Assembly: GCF_032854445.1 (NCBI RefSeq)
Contig: NC_088298.1
Span: 15,799,504-15,863,503, forward strand
Source of the DNA: Liolophura sinensis
Taxonomy: Eukaryota > Mollusca > Polyplacophora > Chitonida > Chitonidae
DNA: 64,000 bases
Direction: 5' to 3'
The notes beneath the pieces were generated by a model that was not told where the DNA came from, made no database searches, and was given only the letters and a program-made list of their open reading frames with translations. A program made the position numbers and the translations under genes. Shown here one piece after another: positions 10,803 through 21,899 of the stretch. Positions within the stretch are counted from its first letter, which is position 1. Each line of letters opens with the position of its first letter.

Positions 10803-10985
10803 TGTTCGCATGCTTGCAGGGTGTTTTTTCAAAGATACTCTGAAGGCATTATTCTGTGTAGACTGACAAAATTATACTTTTTGTGACGCCCTGAAATTGG
10901 CGAATCCAACCAGTGTAGTGTTTGTTCTAAACTCAAAGTATAAATGTGGAGAAATTGCGAATTGGTTGAGGAATTAGGGTAGTCA
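10803..10985 (-). mobile_element. MITE family 1 copy (reverse)
   Basis: Shares ctctgaaggcattattctg, tgccctgaaattgg-like and ctcaaagtataaatgtg sequence with the 2334 copy over about 180 bases. Confidence 0.6.
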
Positions 10986-11483
10986 CATTCAACTTAGTAC
11001 GTAAGTAAGTAAATGACCTTCGTCCATGACTAAGTAGATCACGAGAATTCTAATGACCGTGAAAGGGTGTTTTGGGGTTTGTTTGGAGGATAGGATAATG
11101 CCCTACTGCAAAAAGGGATGCAGAGTCGATTCTGACTGGATGGTGCAAGAGATACATGTAGGCTATGCCTAGCCTTAGCTGAATTTTAGGCATGGCAGAC
11201 TTATTCAAGCGTGACCAAGGCCTCTAGGATTTAACCCAAGAAACCCTATCTCCACTGTTAGCCAATCAGCTTCCACTCTGTATCCCCTTACGGACCAAAA
11301 GAAATATTTTATTGTATTTATTTCCCTGTAAAGAAACAGCTTTTTGCGGAAGACAATAAGTCATTTTAATACCCATTTTTTTGGAACGCAGCAGGGGAAA
11401 AGCAAAAACTGGCCAGGAGCTAGAACTCAATCAATTATTCTGCAGTGAGTAACCGGATGCCTGGAGATTAACATTGTACTTTT

Positions 11484-11772
11484 TTTTTCTTCGGTCATAT
11501 GACGACGAAGGAATCTTTAAAGTGCATGTAATGTGCCTCCTTGTTGCAGGACGAATTTCCACTGCTCTTTTATCTAGTGCTGCTTTACTGGGACAACTTA
11601 CTGAAAGCAAGTAAGCCGTCCCGCCCGAGCCATTACACTGATACTGCTCAACCAGTCGTTGCACTATCTCCTTCATGCTGAACGCCAAGGTGACCCGACC
11701 CAAGGTTGACCCTGGATCTACCACCGCCCTAAGCGGACGCCCTACCAGCTGTGCTATAGTGGCCGGTATATA
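11484..11772 (-). mobile_element. SINE B copy, ends at the assembly gap
   Basis: ggtcatatgacgacgaagga, cgttgcactatctccttcat, ctaccagctgtgctatagtg; directly followed by N. Confidence 0.8.
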
Positions 11773-11972
11773 NNNNNNNNNNNNNNNNNNNNNNNNNNNN
11801 NNNNNNNNNNNNNNNNNNNNNNNNNNNNNNNNNNNNNNNNNNNNNNNNNNNNNNNNNNNNNNNNNNNNNNNNNNNNNNNNNNNNNNNNNNNNNNNNNNNN
11901 NNNNNNNNNNNNNNNNNNNNNNNNNNNNNNNNNNNNNNNNNNNNNNNNNNNNNNNNNNNNNNNNNNNNNNNN
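11773..11972. other. Assembly gap, 200 N
   Basis: Unknown sequence. Both flanks carry a similar motif (tatagtggccggtatata before, ctatagcggcggtatata after), so it may be a collapsed or unread tandem repeat. Confidence 1.
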
Positions 11973-14300
11973 CTATAGCGGCGGTATATAGTGCAGTGAT
12001 GCTCATCTGACCTTGGTCGATAACCTAGCAAAGTGGGTGGGGCACATGATAATCAAGGTAAGCTAATGCTAATGAGGGATATGTCAGGATCTTGTCCACA
12101 CACACCTTAATCCAGCTCAGCTCAGGTGTACATGTACTTTATCATGACTTATTGTCAGGCAATAACTTAGTTAACGGTATTACGGGCTCCGGTTGTTCAA
12201 CACCAATTTAAGACTTAACAGCTTTAACTTTAAAGTAAACATTAAGTCTGCCACTATCTATACATAAGATAAATGATACAGGACACAGTTATAATAGAAA
12301 AATATGGCACTGACGGACAATTCACTCCGAGTAGCCATGTTGTAGAAGTCATTATGGACTTGGCCAATCACTAGCGCTGAAAGCGTCATGTGATAATTGG
12401 CAGTCCCATCAAAAACCCTATTAGCTCTCGATTGTGGGTGTGGTTTCTGATAGTGGATAGACACAGTAATAGATACTGATGCAATAAATTGGATTCTCAA
12501 GGTTAGTTTAAAAGAAAAGAACACATTTATGCAAACTACACTTTAAATGAAAAAGCAATACAAACTGCGTGGAATTCTGTTTTTTTTTTTTATAGATTTT
12601 TTAAAGTCTTCGTAAGACAGAAAAAATGGTTAAAACATCGTCACTTTTTCTGCAAAATCCACCGATTTGAGGCATATTAATGGCATTGCCATGTTTCAGG
12701 CTTGTCCAATGAAAAGCCTCCTTTCCTTCTTTTGAATATTCATTCTGACATCAAGGTGCTTAAAGTTTTACTCTTACCATGTGATTAACGTGCATTTCCG
12801 GTCTCAGCTAAATGCGTACATGTATCGTGACAATCATGGATTTTAAGGTCTGTGAAAGCCAACCCTAACAAGGATGTACTAGGGGGCCACATCATGCGTA
12901 AATGCATGGCTGTTGTCTGCCAAACTGTGTCTGGAATGCCTTGTCCTGAAGAGCTACTGGGCAAAGCTAAGCACAATGACGTATGTTATCTGTTGAAATG
13001 GTGGCGTAAAAAAGTCTTCAATGTTTAACTATTAAATACTCACATAATAAGACAGAAAATTCAGATATTTTATTTAACCTTATTTAACTAGCTCTTTCAT
13101 TTAAGGTATAGGTTGTATAAATGTGTTTTTTTCTTTTTAAGTCTTAAACTGACGCATTTTGGACCACACATTTATGAGCAGGGAACTGAGAATAGCTGCC
13201 CATGTTACAATGCCTACAGGTTGAGGAGGATACTGCAGTAACTTGTCAGGGTGAGCTAGCAAGAAAACTGCATCTCCCCAAAATTGGAATAAAAAAGTCT
13301 GTTATCAATCAGAAGGTCCTGCTATGTTCTGTAAATTCCCTGATGTCGGTAAAGCCAGCTAGGCCAAATATCGAGCAGGGCCGCTACAACACGACTCTTG
13401 TGTCCACGAACATCGCCTTGACTGAGCGCCAAACTAACAGAAATATCGGCCCTTTGAACACGGAACAGAGCTGATACTCTCTGATTGGGTATCAGGCGTT
13501 TTTGTTTGTATTTTCTCATTGTTACAATGTTTAATACTGATGGTACAGGAGAGCTCCTAGGTATTACGACGTCACTCTAGATAGCTATAACATGGTAAAA
13601 TGGCGTCACCAAATGAGCGGCAAGGTACTGATGATTTATTGCTATTTATTTTGTTGATGGTGTAGAATTTTAACAATATTTTTAGAGCATTTCTGGAATA
13701 CTACTTTATAAATTAATTCAGCTTTAGTGGCTGACTTTATGTTCGCTTTAAACTAAGTCTTCATTTGTGTACTTACCCCAAAAATAATTGCGTAAGAGTA
13801 TATCAAATATGAACTAAATCAGTTGCTCTTATGTTCTGATTTTGGACACCTGCACTGGCTGTTGAATTTGGTTAAAACCTTGAATAAACAATATGATTTA
13901 ATACCAGTATTAGCTAATACACTTTGCAACAACTGGGACCTGCCAATGAGCCTGAACGTAGAATAATTCTTCTCTTTTTCTACACCTCAAATACACTTCA
14001 TGTTTCTCTTCAGGAAAAACGTAAAATGTAAAATGAAGTTCATGAAAGCACAAGTGTTTATTTCTTTATTTGATTAATGTTTTCTATAGTATTAAAGAAA
14101 GTAACCAATGGTAGAAAGTCCATTTAAAAATTAATCCAAAAATACCTGTTTTGTTTTTAAGATTTTACTTTCACTCATAGGCAATTAAATGTCATCAAAC
14201 ATTTTAATTGTAAGGTGGTTTTATGACCTAAGGTGTTTTACGTCTTTGAAATTTTGTAATTTTCTGTGATTGCTAAACACCTTATTCACATTCAATGTAA
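11973..14300. other. Intron or intergenic, nothing firm
   Basis: Unique AT-rich sequence. Lies inside the large intron of the ITPRID-like gene; only the weak first-exon candidate at 13600 was noted. Confidence 0.5.
13600..13624 (+). CDS. Possible first-exon fragment (MASPNERQ)
   Basis: aaaATGGCG start context, eight codons and a possible donor CAAG|GTACTG, with acgacgtcac (CRE-like) 30 bases upstream. No downstream exon was located on the plus strand; weak candidate only. Confidence 0.12.
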
Positions 14301-14321
14301 TACATGAATGATTATGACGAC

Positions 14322-14495
14322 CCAATCGCTGGACGGCCGAAATTGGGAAAGTCTGGCAAGAACCTGCGGATGCTCGTGGGTTTCCCCCAGGCTCTGCCTG
14401 ATTTCCTGCCACCATAATGCTGGCTGCCATCATATAAGTGAAATATTCTTGAGTACAGCGTAAAACACCAATCAACTAAATAAATAAATAAATCA
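14322..14495 (+). mobile_element. SINE A copy, 5' truncated
   Basis: Starts in the body (gaaagtctggcaagaacctg) and runs to the caatcaactaaataaataaa tail. Confidence 0.8.
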
Positions 14496-14631
14496 CATGT
14501 GCGTAACACCAATCAAATAAATAAATAAAATTTGCTGGAGACCGACAGCTTTCCACCTATACATCTATGATGAACATATATACATGCATGTAACAACTTA
14601 AGTTTGCCAGGATCCCTCCTCCCTCGCTCAT

Positions 14632-14866
14632 TTATATGATTGCTGATTACGCCATGCTCAAGAATATTTCACTTATATGATGGTGGCCAGCATTAAGGTG
14701 AGAGGAAACCCACAACCATCTGCAGGATGCTGAAAGATCTTCCCATGTACGACGGGAGAGGAAGTCAGCATGAACTGGAGTTGATCCTCACAACCACAAT
14801 ACTGGTGGAGGCTCCTGGGTCGCTGTGCTGGGCTTTTCATGCTAACCCTCTCAACCACAGAGTCCC
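14632..14866 (-). mobile_element. SINE A copy (reverse)
   Basis: ctcaagaatatttcacttat, aaacccacaaccatctgcag, head region to ccctctcaaccacaga. Confidence 0.75.
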
Positions 14867-15282
14867 CTCGTTATCGTATGAGTGAAAATTTTGAAAGTGA
14901 AAACACTCAGAAATATAAATAAATGTATATTATCAGGTAATACTTTGAGTAATCTGGTCAACAAAGTTTGATCAAACTTACCTTTTTCCATCAGAGTCCC
15001 CTGTCCTTGTCATTGATATAGCTGAAAGTACCAATTTGAACAAGTCTGATATGCTGATACATACAATTTGATGGACATCTGACATACTGGACATACTGGA
15101 AACCAAACAATCATACTCAGAGAGAGCCTGGTATATATATCCACAGGTGAGTTAAATAGACACTGGCTACAATATGATCACTCCCGTTTTACAAGGGGTG
15201 TTAGATCAGAAGATTCAGGCCAATATTTCAAAGATATTTGTTTGGCCTATCCTGCCAGCCTGGGCAATCCTGATGTAATCTG

Positions 15283-15790
15283 AAATGCGATGAACGACAC
15301 CTCCTGAAATATGATGAATGAGACCACCTGAAGTATGACGAATAACACCATCTGAAATATGACGAATAACACCATCTGACATATGACGAATAACACCATC
15401 TGAAATATGATGAATGACACCATCTGAAATTTGATGAATGACGTCTGAAATTTTATGAAAGACACCATATGATATGTGACGAAATAACACTATCTGAAAT
15501 ATGATGAATGACACCATCTGAAATATGACGAATAACACTATCTGAAATATGACGAATAACACCATCTGAAATATGACGAATAACACCATCTGAAATATGA
15601 CAAATAACACCATCTGAAATATGATGAATGACACCATCTGAAATATGATGAATGACACCATCTGAAATTTGATGAATGACGTCTGAAATTTTATGAAAGA
15701 CACCATATGATATGTGACGAAATAACACTATCTGAAATATGATGAATGACACCATCTGAAATATGACGAATGACACCATCTAAAATTTGA
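15283..15790. repeat. 24-bp minisatellite, about 20 copies
   Basis: Unit acaccatctgaaatatgacg then aata; contains a 240-bp higher-order duplication (15409-15540 and 15649-15780). Confidence 0.95.
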
Positions 15791-16034
15791 TGTATATCAT
15801 GCACCTTCATCTTCTGAAATAACCTTAAATGGTGTCATACATCTTGTTGTTTTGCAAATAGCTCCTTTGCATTTTCACAAATTTTTACTATGCAAAAAAA
15901 AAAAAAAAACGAGAATAAAAGCAGAATATAATATAGAAAAGAACAATAAAAATAAAAATTTATATCCTGTGAAACTGTCAAGTCACAGGTACATGAATGC
16001 CACACAACAAATTTGAAGTCGTCGTTGGCCTCAC

Positions 16035-16170
16035 AGTACCTTCCTCTCCTAACTGTATATCATCATCATCAGCCAGCTGTCTGTCAAAGGATTGGTTGCC
16101 ATGGTTACCAGCATCAGTCGTTTTAGCAGTTTCTGGATCCTCGATAATTCCATCACCAACTCCCTTGGGG
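16035..16170 (-). CDS. Internal exon of the ITPRID-like gene
   Basis: Seen: acceptor ttgattacag at 16171-16172, then 136 bases reading S-PKGVGDGIIEDPETAKTTD... to ...LADDDDIQLGEEGT, rich in acidic and polar residues like the rest of the protein. Entry phase 2 matches the preceding exon (27863-27920). Two donors are possible: GAAG|GTACTG at 16039 (exit phase 1) and ACT|GTGAGG at 16034 (exit phase 0). The second has the better consensus and is the only one that keeps frame with the next exon at 8716, so I chose it. The reading frame stays open past the donor into the intron, then into a SINE, which is not coding. Likely disordered linker; no domain recognised. Confidence 0.7.
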
Positions 16171-16311
16171 CTGTAATCAAAGAGAAAAAGAAATACAGGT
16201 AAATTAACTGACACATGAAAAGGCACAAAGAATGACAGGTAATCCCCACAAACTGGTTTTAATACATGTAGAGTAAGTATTTTTACGTAATTTGCTTTCA
16301 TGTTTTGTAAT

Positions 16312-16503
16312 ACGAAGCCCAGGGTGCAATGACCCAGGAGCCTTATCAATGCTGTCGCTATGAGTTCAAATCCAGCTTGTGCTAGCATCCTCTCCAGCTG
16401 TATATTACAGCTAGGGTCTGCCAGCAACTTGCAGATGGTCATGATCGTATAAGTGGAATGTTCTTGAGTATGGCGTAAAACACGAATGAAATAAATAAAA
16501 AAA
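16312..16503 (+). mobile_element. SINE A copy, internally deleted
   Basis: caatgacccaggagcc, gagttcaaatccagct and tail gaatgaaataaataaa. Lies in the intron just upstream of the 16035-16170 exon. Confidence 0.75.
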
Positions 16504-16925
16504 TCAAAGCACAATGAAAGTCAAACTTCATCTATAACTATTCATGATAACATAATTACGGGCTTAACACTGTCGTAACGGTGTTTGTTGTGTAACCCGA
16601 TATCACTGAGCCTTGTTTTGTACAGAGTCAAATCCTGAGAATGCCAAGTATTCAAGGGATTTTATGACGCCCGCACCTAACAGAGGGGTAAAATTAAAGA
16701 CTACAGCACAGAGAGTAAAACCAGAGCAGTGATGACAGTGTGATAATTGGTAAATGGTCACCAGTAACCAGTGAAATGCTGCCTCTTATCAATTTACCTC
16801 AGTCAGGGTAAATTCTGCAAGTTTCAATTCAACATGATGAAGCTCACATCTGGAAACTAAGTCTGTATGGACAAATTGATGGCCAGGGTGTATAAACCTA
16901 CAGATAGTCCCTTGCTCCCTTAAGA

Positions 16926-17176
16926 TTTATTTATTTATTTGATTGGTGTTTTACACCGTACTCAAGAATATTTCACTTATATGACGGCGGCCAGCATTAT
17001 GGGGGGAGGAAACCGGGCACAGCCTGGGGAAACCCACGACAATCGCACGTAAGGCCACAGAGGAAGCCGACATGAGCTGCACTTGAACTCACAGCGACCA
17101 CATTGGTGAGAGGCTACTGGGTCATCACGCTATGCTAGAGCGTAGAATCTAACCAACTGAGCCACGTAGGCCCCTG
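16926..17176 (-). mobile_element. SINE A full-length copy (reverse)
   Basis: tttatttatttgattggtgt tail through ccaactgagccacgtagg head; B box present. Confidence 0.85.
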
Positions 17177-17659
17177 AACAGGCAAATAATGAAAGTAGAC
17201 TACCAACAGCACACAGCTGTACATAATCCCACTGTACATGTACATATATAGCTGAAAGCTATCATAATTCCTCCCCAAACACTTTGCACACCGATAAATG
17301 GGATTAACAAGAGACTGGCAGCTATGGGAGTTTCATATCTCACTGAAAACCTGACAAGTTAAACTCGTGAAGCTGACCCCTGAATATCTTATACTGCTGA
17401 GGGAAAATGTACTATACACATTTCATTCCATTTACTTATTTAAAGATCATCCCATACAGTTTTAAATTTCTTCATATGATTACTTGGAAATTACAGATAA
17501 TGCATCCACATGACAATTAAAATTTTTTGGGGGCAGATTTTTAACCTTACAATAAAGTAGGTATATTGTGTACATGTAATATGTAAAGCATTTATAAGCA
17601 ACAGTGAACAGGTTCAGTGAAGCAGGAATTTAATCAAAGATGGCCGACACAACCAGTTA

Positions 17660-17875
17660 GTATTTATTTATTTGATGGGAGTTTTACAATGTACTTCAGA
17701 ATATTTCACTTATACGACCAGCATTATGGTGAAAGGAAACTGGACAAGAGCTCAGGTGAAATCTGCGACCATCCACTCATTGCTGACAGGCCTTCTCCCA
17801 GCAATTGTATTGGTGAAAGGCTCCTAGGTCATTGCACCGTTCTGGTGGGCTAGACACCTCAGCCATGGAGGCACC
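17660..17875 (-). mobile_element. SINE A copy (reverse)
   Basis: tatttatttatttgatggga, agcattatggtgaaaggaaa, head ending ctcagccatggaggcac. Confidence 0.75.
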
Positions 17876-18087
17876 TCTGGCTAGTATTCTGACGGCCATC
17901 ATTGCAAATCCATTCTCTCGAGCATACATGTATATATGTCATGGTGAAAGATCAGGAAGTCCAACTGAAAAGCTTCGTGAGCAGGACACACTACCAGTTA
18001 TTTACAGGCCCAACTGTTATCGCACAGCAGCCTTTATAAACGTAAGTCAAAATTTCAAATGACTTATTGTTGTTTCTCATGTTATAA

Positions 18088-18280
18088 GGTCAAAAGTTCG
18101 CTTGACAGCCTAAGCTCTGGGTAAGTTCTTGTACAAGTCAAAAGTTTGCTTGACAGCCTAAGCTCTAGGTAAGTTCTTGTACAAGTTAAAAGTTTGCTTG
18201 ACAGCCTAAGCTCTGGGTAAGTTCTTGTACAAGTCAAAAGTTTGCTTGACAGCCTAAGCTCTGGGTAAGTTCTTGTACAA
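18088..18280. repeat. 48-bp tandem repeat, 4 copies
   Basis: Unit cttgacagcctaagctctgg, gtaagttcttgtacaagtca, aaagtttg; copies nearly identical, so probably recent. Confidence 0.95.
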
Positions 18281-18602
18281 CAAATTTCAACTAAAAAAAC
18301 GGAAAGTAACCTCCCAACTTTTATGACTGAAGTCTTGACTTAAGTCTGACATGTCTAAGATTGAAATGGGCAGAATATGAGACAAGCATCACCCGATACC
18401 GATTCTTCTCAACCAATGGCAGCCATGCAAATTTTTCAATCACACAATGGTGATCAGTTTCGTGGTTAAGCATAACTGGAGTATCCTAGGTTAAACCACC
18501 GGCCTTTGTAAAGTGCCTCATGAACTTTCTGACATGTGCATCATTGTGTACATTTGTACATTGTACATTTACGTACATGTATTACAAACGTAACAGGGAC
18601 CT

Positions 18603-18843
18603 TCCATGGGCAGGTCGTTAGAGTGTTAGTGCAGTGCAATGACCCACAACCTCTCCCCAATGTGGTTGCTATGAGTTCAAGTCCAGCTCGTGCTGGCTTC
18701 CTCTCATGGGAAGGTATGTCAGCAAGTTGCGGTTGGTAGTGGACTTTCCCCGGTTTCCTCCCACCGTAATGCTGGACGCCGTTGTATAAGTGAAATATTC
18801 TTTAGTGTGGCATATAACACCAATCAAATAAACAAACAAATAA
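18603..18843 (+). mobile_element. SINE A copy
   Basis: Diverged head, intact gagttcaagtccagctcg B-box region and tail caccaatcaaataaacaaac. Confidence 0.8.
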
Positions 18844-18898
18844 AATGTTCATTTTTTCTTGCCAGAAATTTTCATGATCGTGAAAATTGTGAATGTTA

Positions 18899-19345
18899 CA
18901 AACAGCTCAAAGAGCAAATAACCACGACACAAAACTGCATGTAGTTAACTTTGACCTGAACCCAGATTCGCATGTACATGTGTCAATGAGTATGTTATAT
19001 GTAATTGGCATCATTTGCTGAAAAAAACATAAACAGCTCCATTGTACTAAGAGCAAATAATCATGGCACAAAACCGCATGTAATCAACTTTGACCTGAAC
19101 CCAGATTCGCAAGTATATGTACATGTGTAGATTTTCAAGTATAATGGAATATGATATACATGTATGTAATTGGCATCATTTGCTGAAAAAAAAATGAACA
19201 GCTCCATTGTAGTAAGAGCAAATAATCACGGCACAAAACTGCATGTAGTCAACTCTGATCTGAACCCAGATTCACACGCACATGTACACGTATTGTGGAG
19301 TATGGTATATGTGATTGGCATCATTTGTTGAAGAAAATAAACAGC
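18899..19345. repeat. About 135-165-bp tandem repeat, 3 copies
   Basis: Each copy has aacagctccattgta, agagcaaataatcatggcac, aacccagattcgca and ttggcatcatttgctgaa; length differs in the variable tacatg region. Confidence 0.85.
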
Positions 19346-20270
19346 TACATTGTACATACATACATACACAACACTATCTATTTCCTCTGCCAAAAAGTGA
19401 CTCAGTTTTATCTCCTGGGTACAGAATTAGACTGAAAAGTCCAATAAGTATTAATTTGTGTTAATCCTAAAAGCTGGGGAGACATGGCCTACCTGTTGTA
19501 CAGCACATCCTAGATAACACCTGAGCTTCTGAGCTTTACAGTACATGCATAGGAAACTACATGTGAAGGTGTTTAAAGAAACATGAGAAAAGCATGTTCT
19601 CTTCACTACCTCACCCCCCTATAGGTGAACAATAGTGTCCATCCAACCATAGCAGGAAGCCCACTAGAAACTGGTGACATCTTGTCTCTTCATACCCTAC
19701 CTGGTTCAACTGTCCACTAAGCCACAGTCATTCATACATTTTGTCTTCATTGTCCTAAAAAAATCCGCTGGTAACTTTAAGCCCCTGGTCTTCAGCAACA
19801 CTGTATAACCAGGCCTATCAGCATCTAAATGGGAGCAGGTACTTGGGAGGAGCTTTGCTTTTTCGGCAAAAGTACATGTGTTAAAAGTGGATGACTTAAT
19901 TTTGTTTTTACAGATCTAACTGCATTGCCTCAGGGGAAGGCAGGTACAGTCTGCTCACTGTCACGCAACACTGAACTCTCCAAAATATCAATTGCTGACA
20001 AAACAGGTTTTGCCGTCTAAATTCTGTCTGATATTATCAAATATTTCTTAATCTTGATTACATATTTTAAGACAATGTATTCAAGTTATGACTATCTCTT
20101 ATTAACTAAACCAGACACCGGGATCGCAAAACAATTTTAGACTGAAGTCAAAATTTCAAACCACAATTTCTGATGTCCAAAAATGACTTGACAACAGAAA
20201 TTCTGGTTAAGTCAGTGTACAACAAAGTAACCAACGGAAAGGAACAAAATTTAGTGTCTGAAATACTGAC
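19346..20270. other. Intron sequence, nothing recognised
   Basis: No ORF of interest. 20110-20230 has the gacttgac and ttaagtc words common to local MITEs but no clear ends. Confidence 0.5.
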
Positions 20271-20271
20271 T

Positions 20272-20458
20272 TACTGAGAGGACTTACCAAAGGCATGTAA
20301 GCTGCCCCGCCCGAGCCATTATACTGATATGGGTCAACCAGTCATTGCACTATTTTCTTCAAGCTGAATGCTAAGCGAAGAAGTTACAACTTCCCGTTTT
20401 AAAGTCTTAGGTGTTACTCCCGAAGCGGACACTCTACCAACCGTGCTAACCAGGCTGG
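20272..20458 (-). mobile_element. SINE B partial copy (reverse)
   Basis: gagccattatactgatatgg, agcgaagaagttacaacttc, ctctaccaaccgtgctaacc; the tail side is missing. Confidence 0.75.
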
Positions 20459-21111
20459 TCATGTTCTTTTGAAGTTCTCAGCATACTAGTATTATGCGAA
20501 GTGAGAAAATGCTTACTGCTAATATACTCTATATACTAACTTCCCTTGCTTATTTGTTTCGTTGTTGTTTTACAGCCCTCAAAAGGAAAAGACCTCAAAA
20601 ATTGAAGTGGGCATCAATAAATAGACCACTTAAAACTATGCACAAATATACATTCATTTATTTTTTTAGATTTTTGTGAAAAGGTGCTCAAACATTTGAA
20701 TTCTAAGGAGGGCTTTATGGACCATACTATCAAAGGTTAGGAACTATGATGTCATGGGAAGTTTATCTCACTATAATGATGACACTGAATGTTGGAATAA
20801 TTCTTTTTTACCTAAGAGTAAAACATCACTGAAAATAATGTTCCCAAAAATTATTTCCTTCTGGTGAACATCAGGTAAAAATGGTGACTTGACATCAGAG
20901 TTCCCAGATACTGTCAAAATGGCTCATAGAGCCCACCATAGTATTCAAATATTTAAATGTCTTTCAACACTGAATAAAAAAAATAAATGAAAGTATTATT
21001 ACGCATAGTTTTCAGTTGTCTATATGTTGAATACCACTTCATATTTTAGCTTTCTTTTACTTTGAGAACATTTCAGATATTTGATTGCCTGTGATGATGT
21101 GAATGAGATGA

Positions 21112-21395
21112 GGAGACAGGCACAGTCCTGAGGAAACATAATATCCAGAGGCTAAACAAATCCCAGAGGAAACGAGACAGAGCCATAGAAAATTTACCCA
21201 ATAAATAGACACATTCTAAAGGAAACCGGATAAGGGCCCAGAGGAAACCTGACAGAGCTGAGAGAAAACCATTTAGAACCCAAAGGAAACCAAACAGAGG
21301 CTTCAGGAAAACAGTTTGAGCCCAGAGGAAACCAGACCAATTCCTGAGAAAAACAGATCAAACCCAGAGGAAACCATACCGAGCCTTGAGAATGA
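21112..21395. repeat. About 20-bp degenerate repeat of SINE-like sequence
   Basis: Repeats of gagcccagaggaaaccagac variants, matching the SINE A body (gaggaaaccgggcagagccc). Confidence 0.8.
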
Positions 21396-21500
21396 CTGAA
21401 TGAATGATTATGGTTTAACGCCACATCGGCAATATTTCAGCCATATCGTGGCGAGAGCAAGGTGAAAACACGAGGCAGTTGAGGTTTCCGGTATTGTGGT
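21393..21500 (+). mobile_element. SINE tail-like fragment
   Basis: tgaatgaatgattatggttt, aacgccacatcggcaatatt, cagccatatcgtggcga: a 'tgattgat...atttcagccatat' tail of another SINE family. Confidence 0.5.
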
Positions 21501-21735
21501 GAGAACATCAAAAATGAAACAAATTTTTGGACATGTTTAAAACCCGATTAGAATAACCAAAAACAGTTAAAACTCGAAAACCCTCAAATTTCAAAAATAA
21601 TATATCAAGAAATGTATATATAACTTTATCGATAAATATTTATATATTAATAAATTATATCTTATGACAAAGGCCAATGGCCTTCAAATAATTAATTCAA
21701 ATATTTAAATGTCCCCAGCGATGTTGTCAAATAAA

Positions 21736-21860
21736 TCATATATAGTTGACTGAGTAGAATCTCTGCCGAACTTGGGCAAATTCCACACAGTCAACCAAGA
21801 TATGTTTGATGCCATATTGGGCATCGCATCCAACGCGCTCAGGAGCACTGCTCCCATGTA
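21736..21860 (-). pseudogene. Possible LINE 3'-terminal fragment
   Basis: The minus strand reads ERVGCDAQYGIKHILVDCVE then FAQVRQRFYSV, resembling the Cys/His knuckle at the end of RNase-H or RT regions of non-LTR elements (CxxC/H...HILxxC). Only about 35 residues; flanked by SINE-derived sequence. Confidence 0.4.
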
Positions 21861-21899
21861 GTATGAAAACCACACACAACCTGCAGGAAACCCGGCAGA

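Noticed and set aside
11431-12031. ORFs running through N
   Set aside because: Translation of unknown bases; flanks are SINE B sequence.
15215-15779. Minus ORFs of 73-163 codons (MVSFIIFQ repeats)
   Set aside because: 24-bp minisatellite; 3n unit length explains the open frame.
16097-16112. X-box-like gttgccatggttac
   Set aside because: Lies within a coding exon and the right half-site does not fit the consensus.
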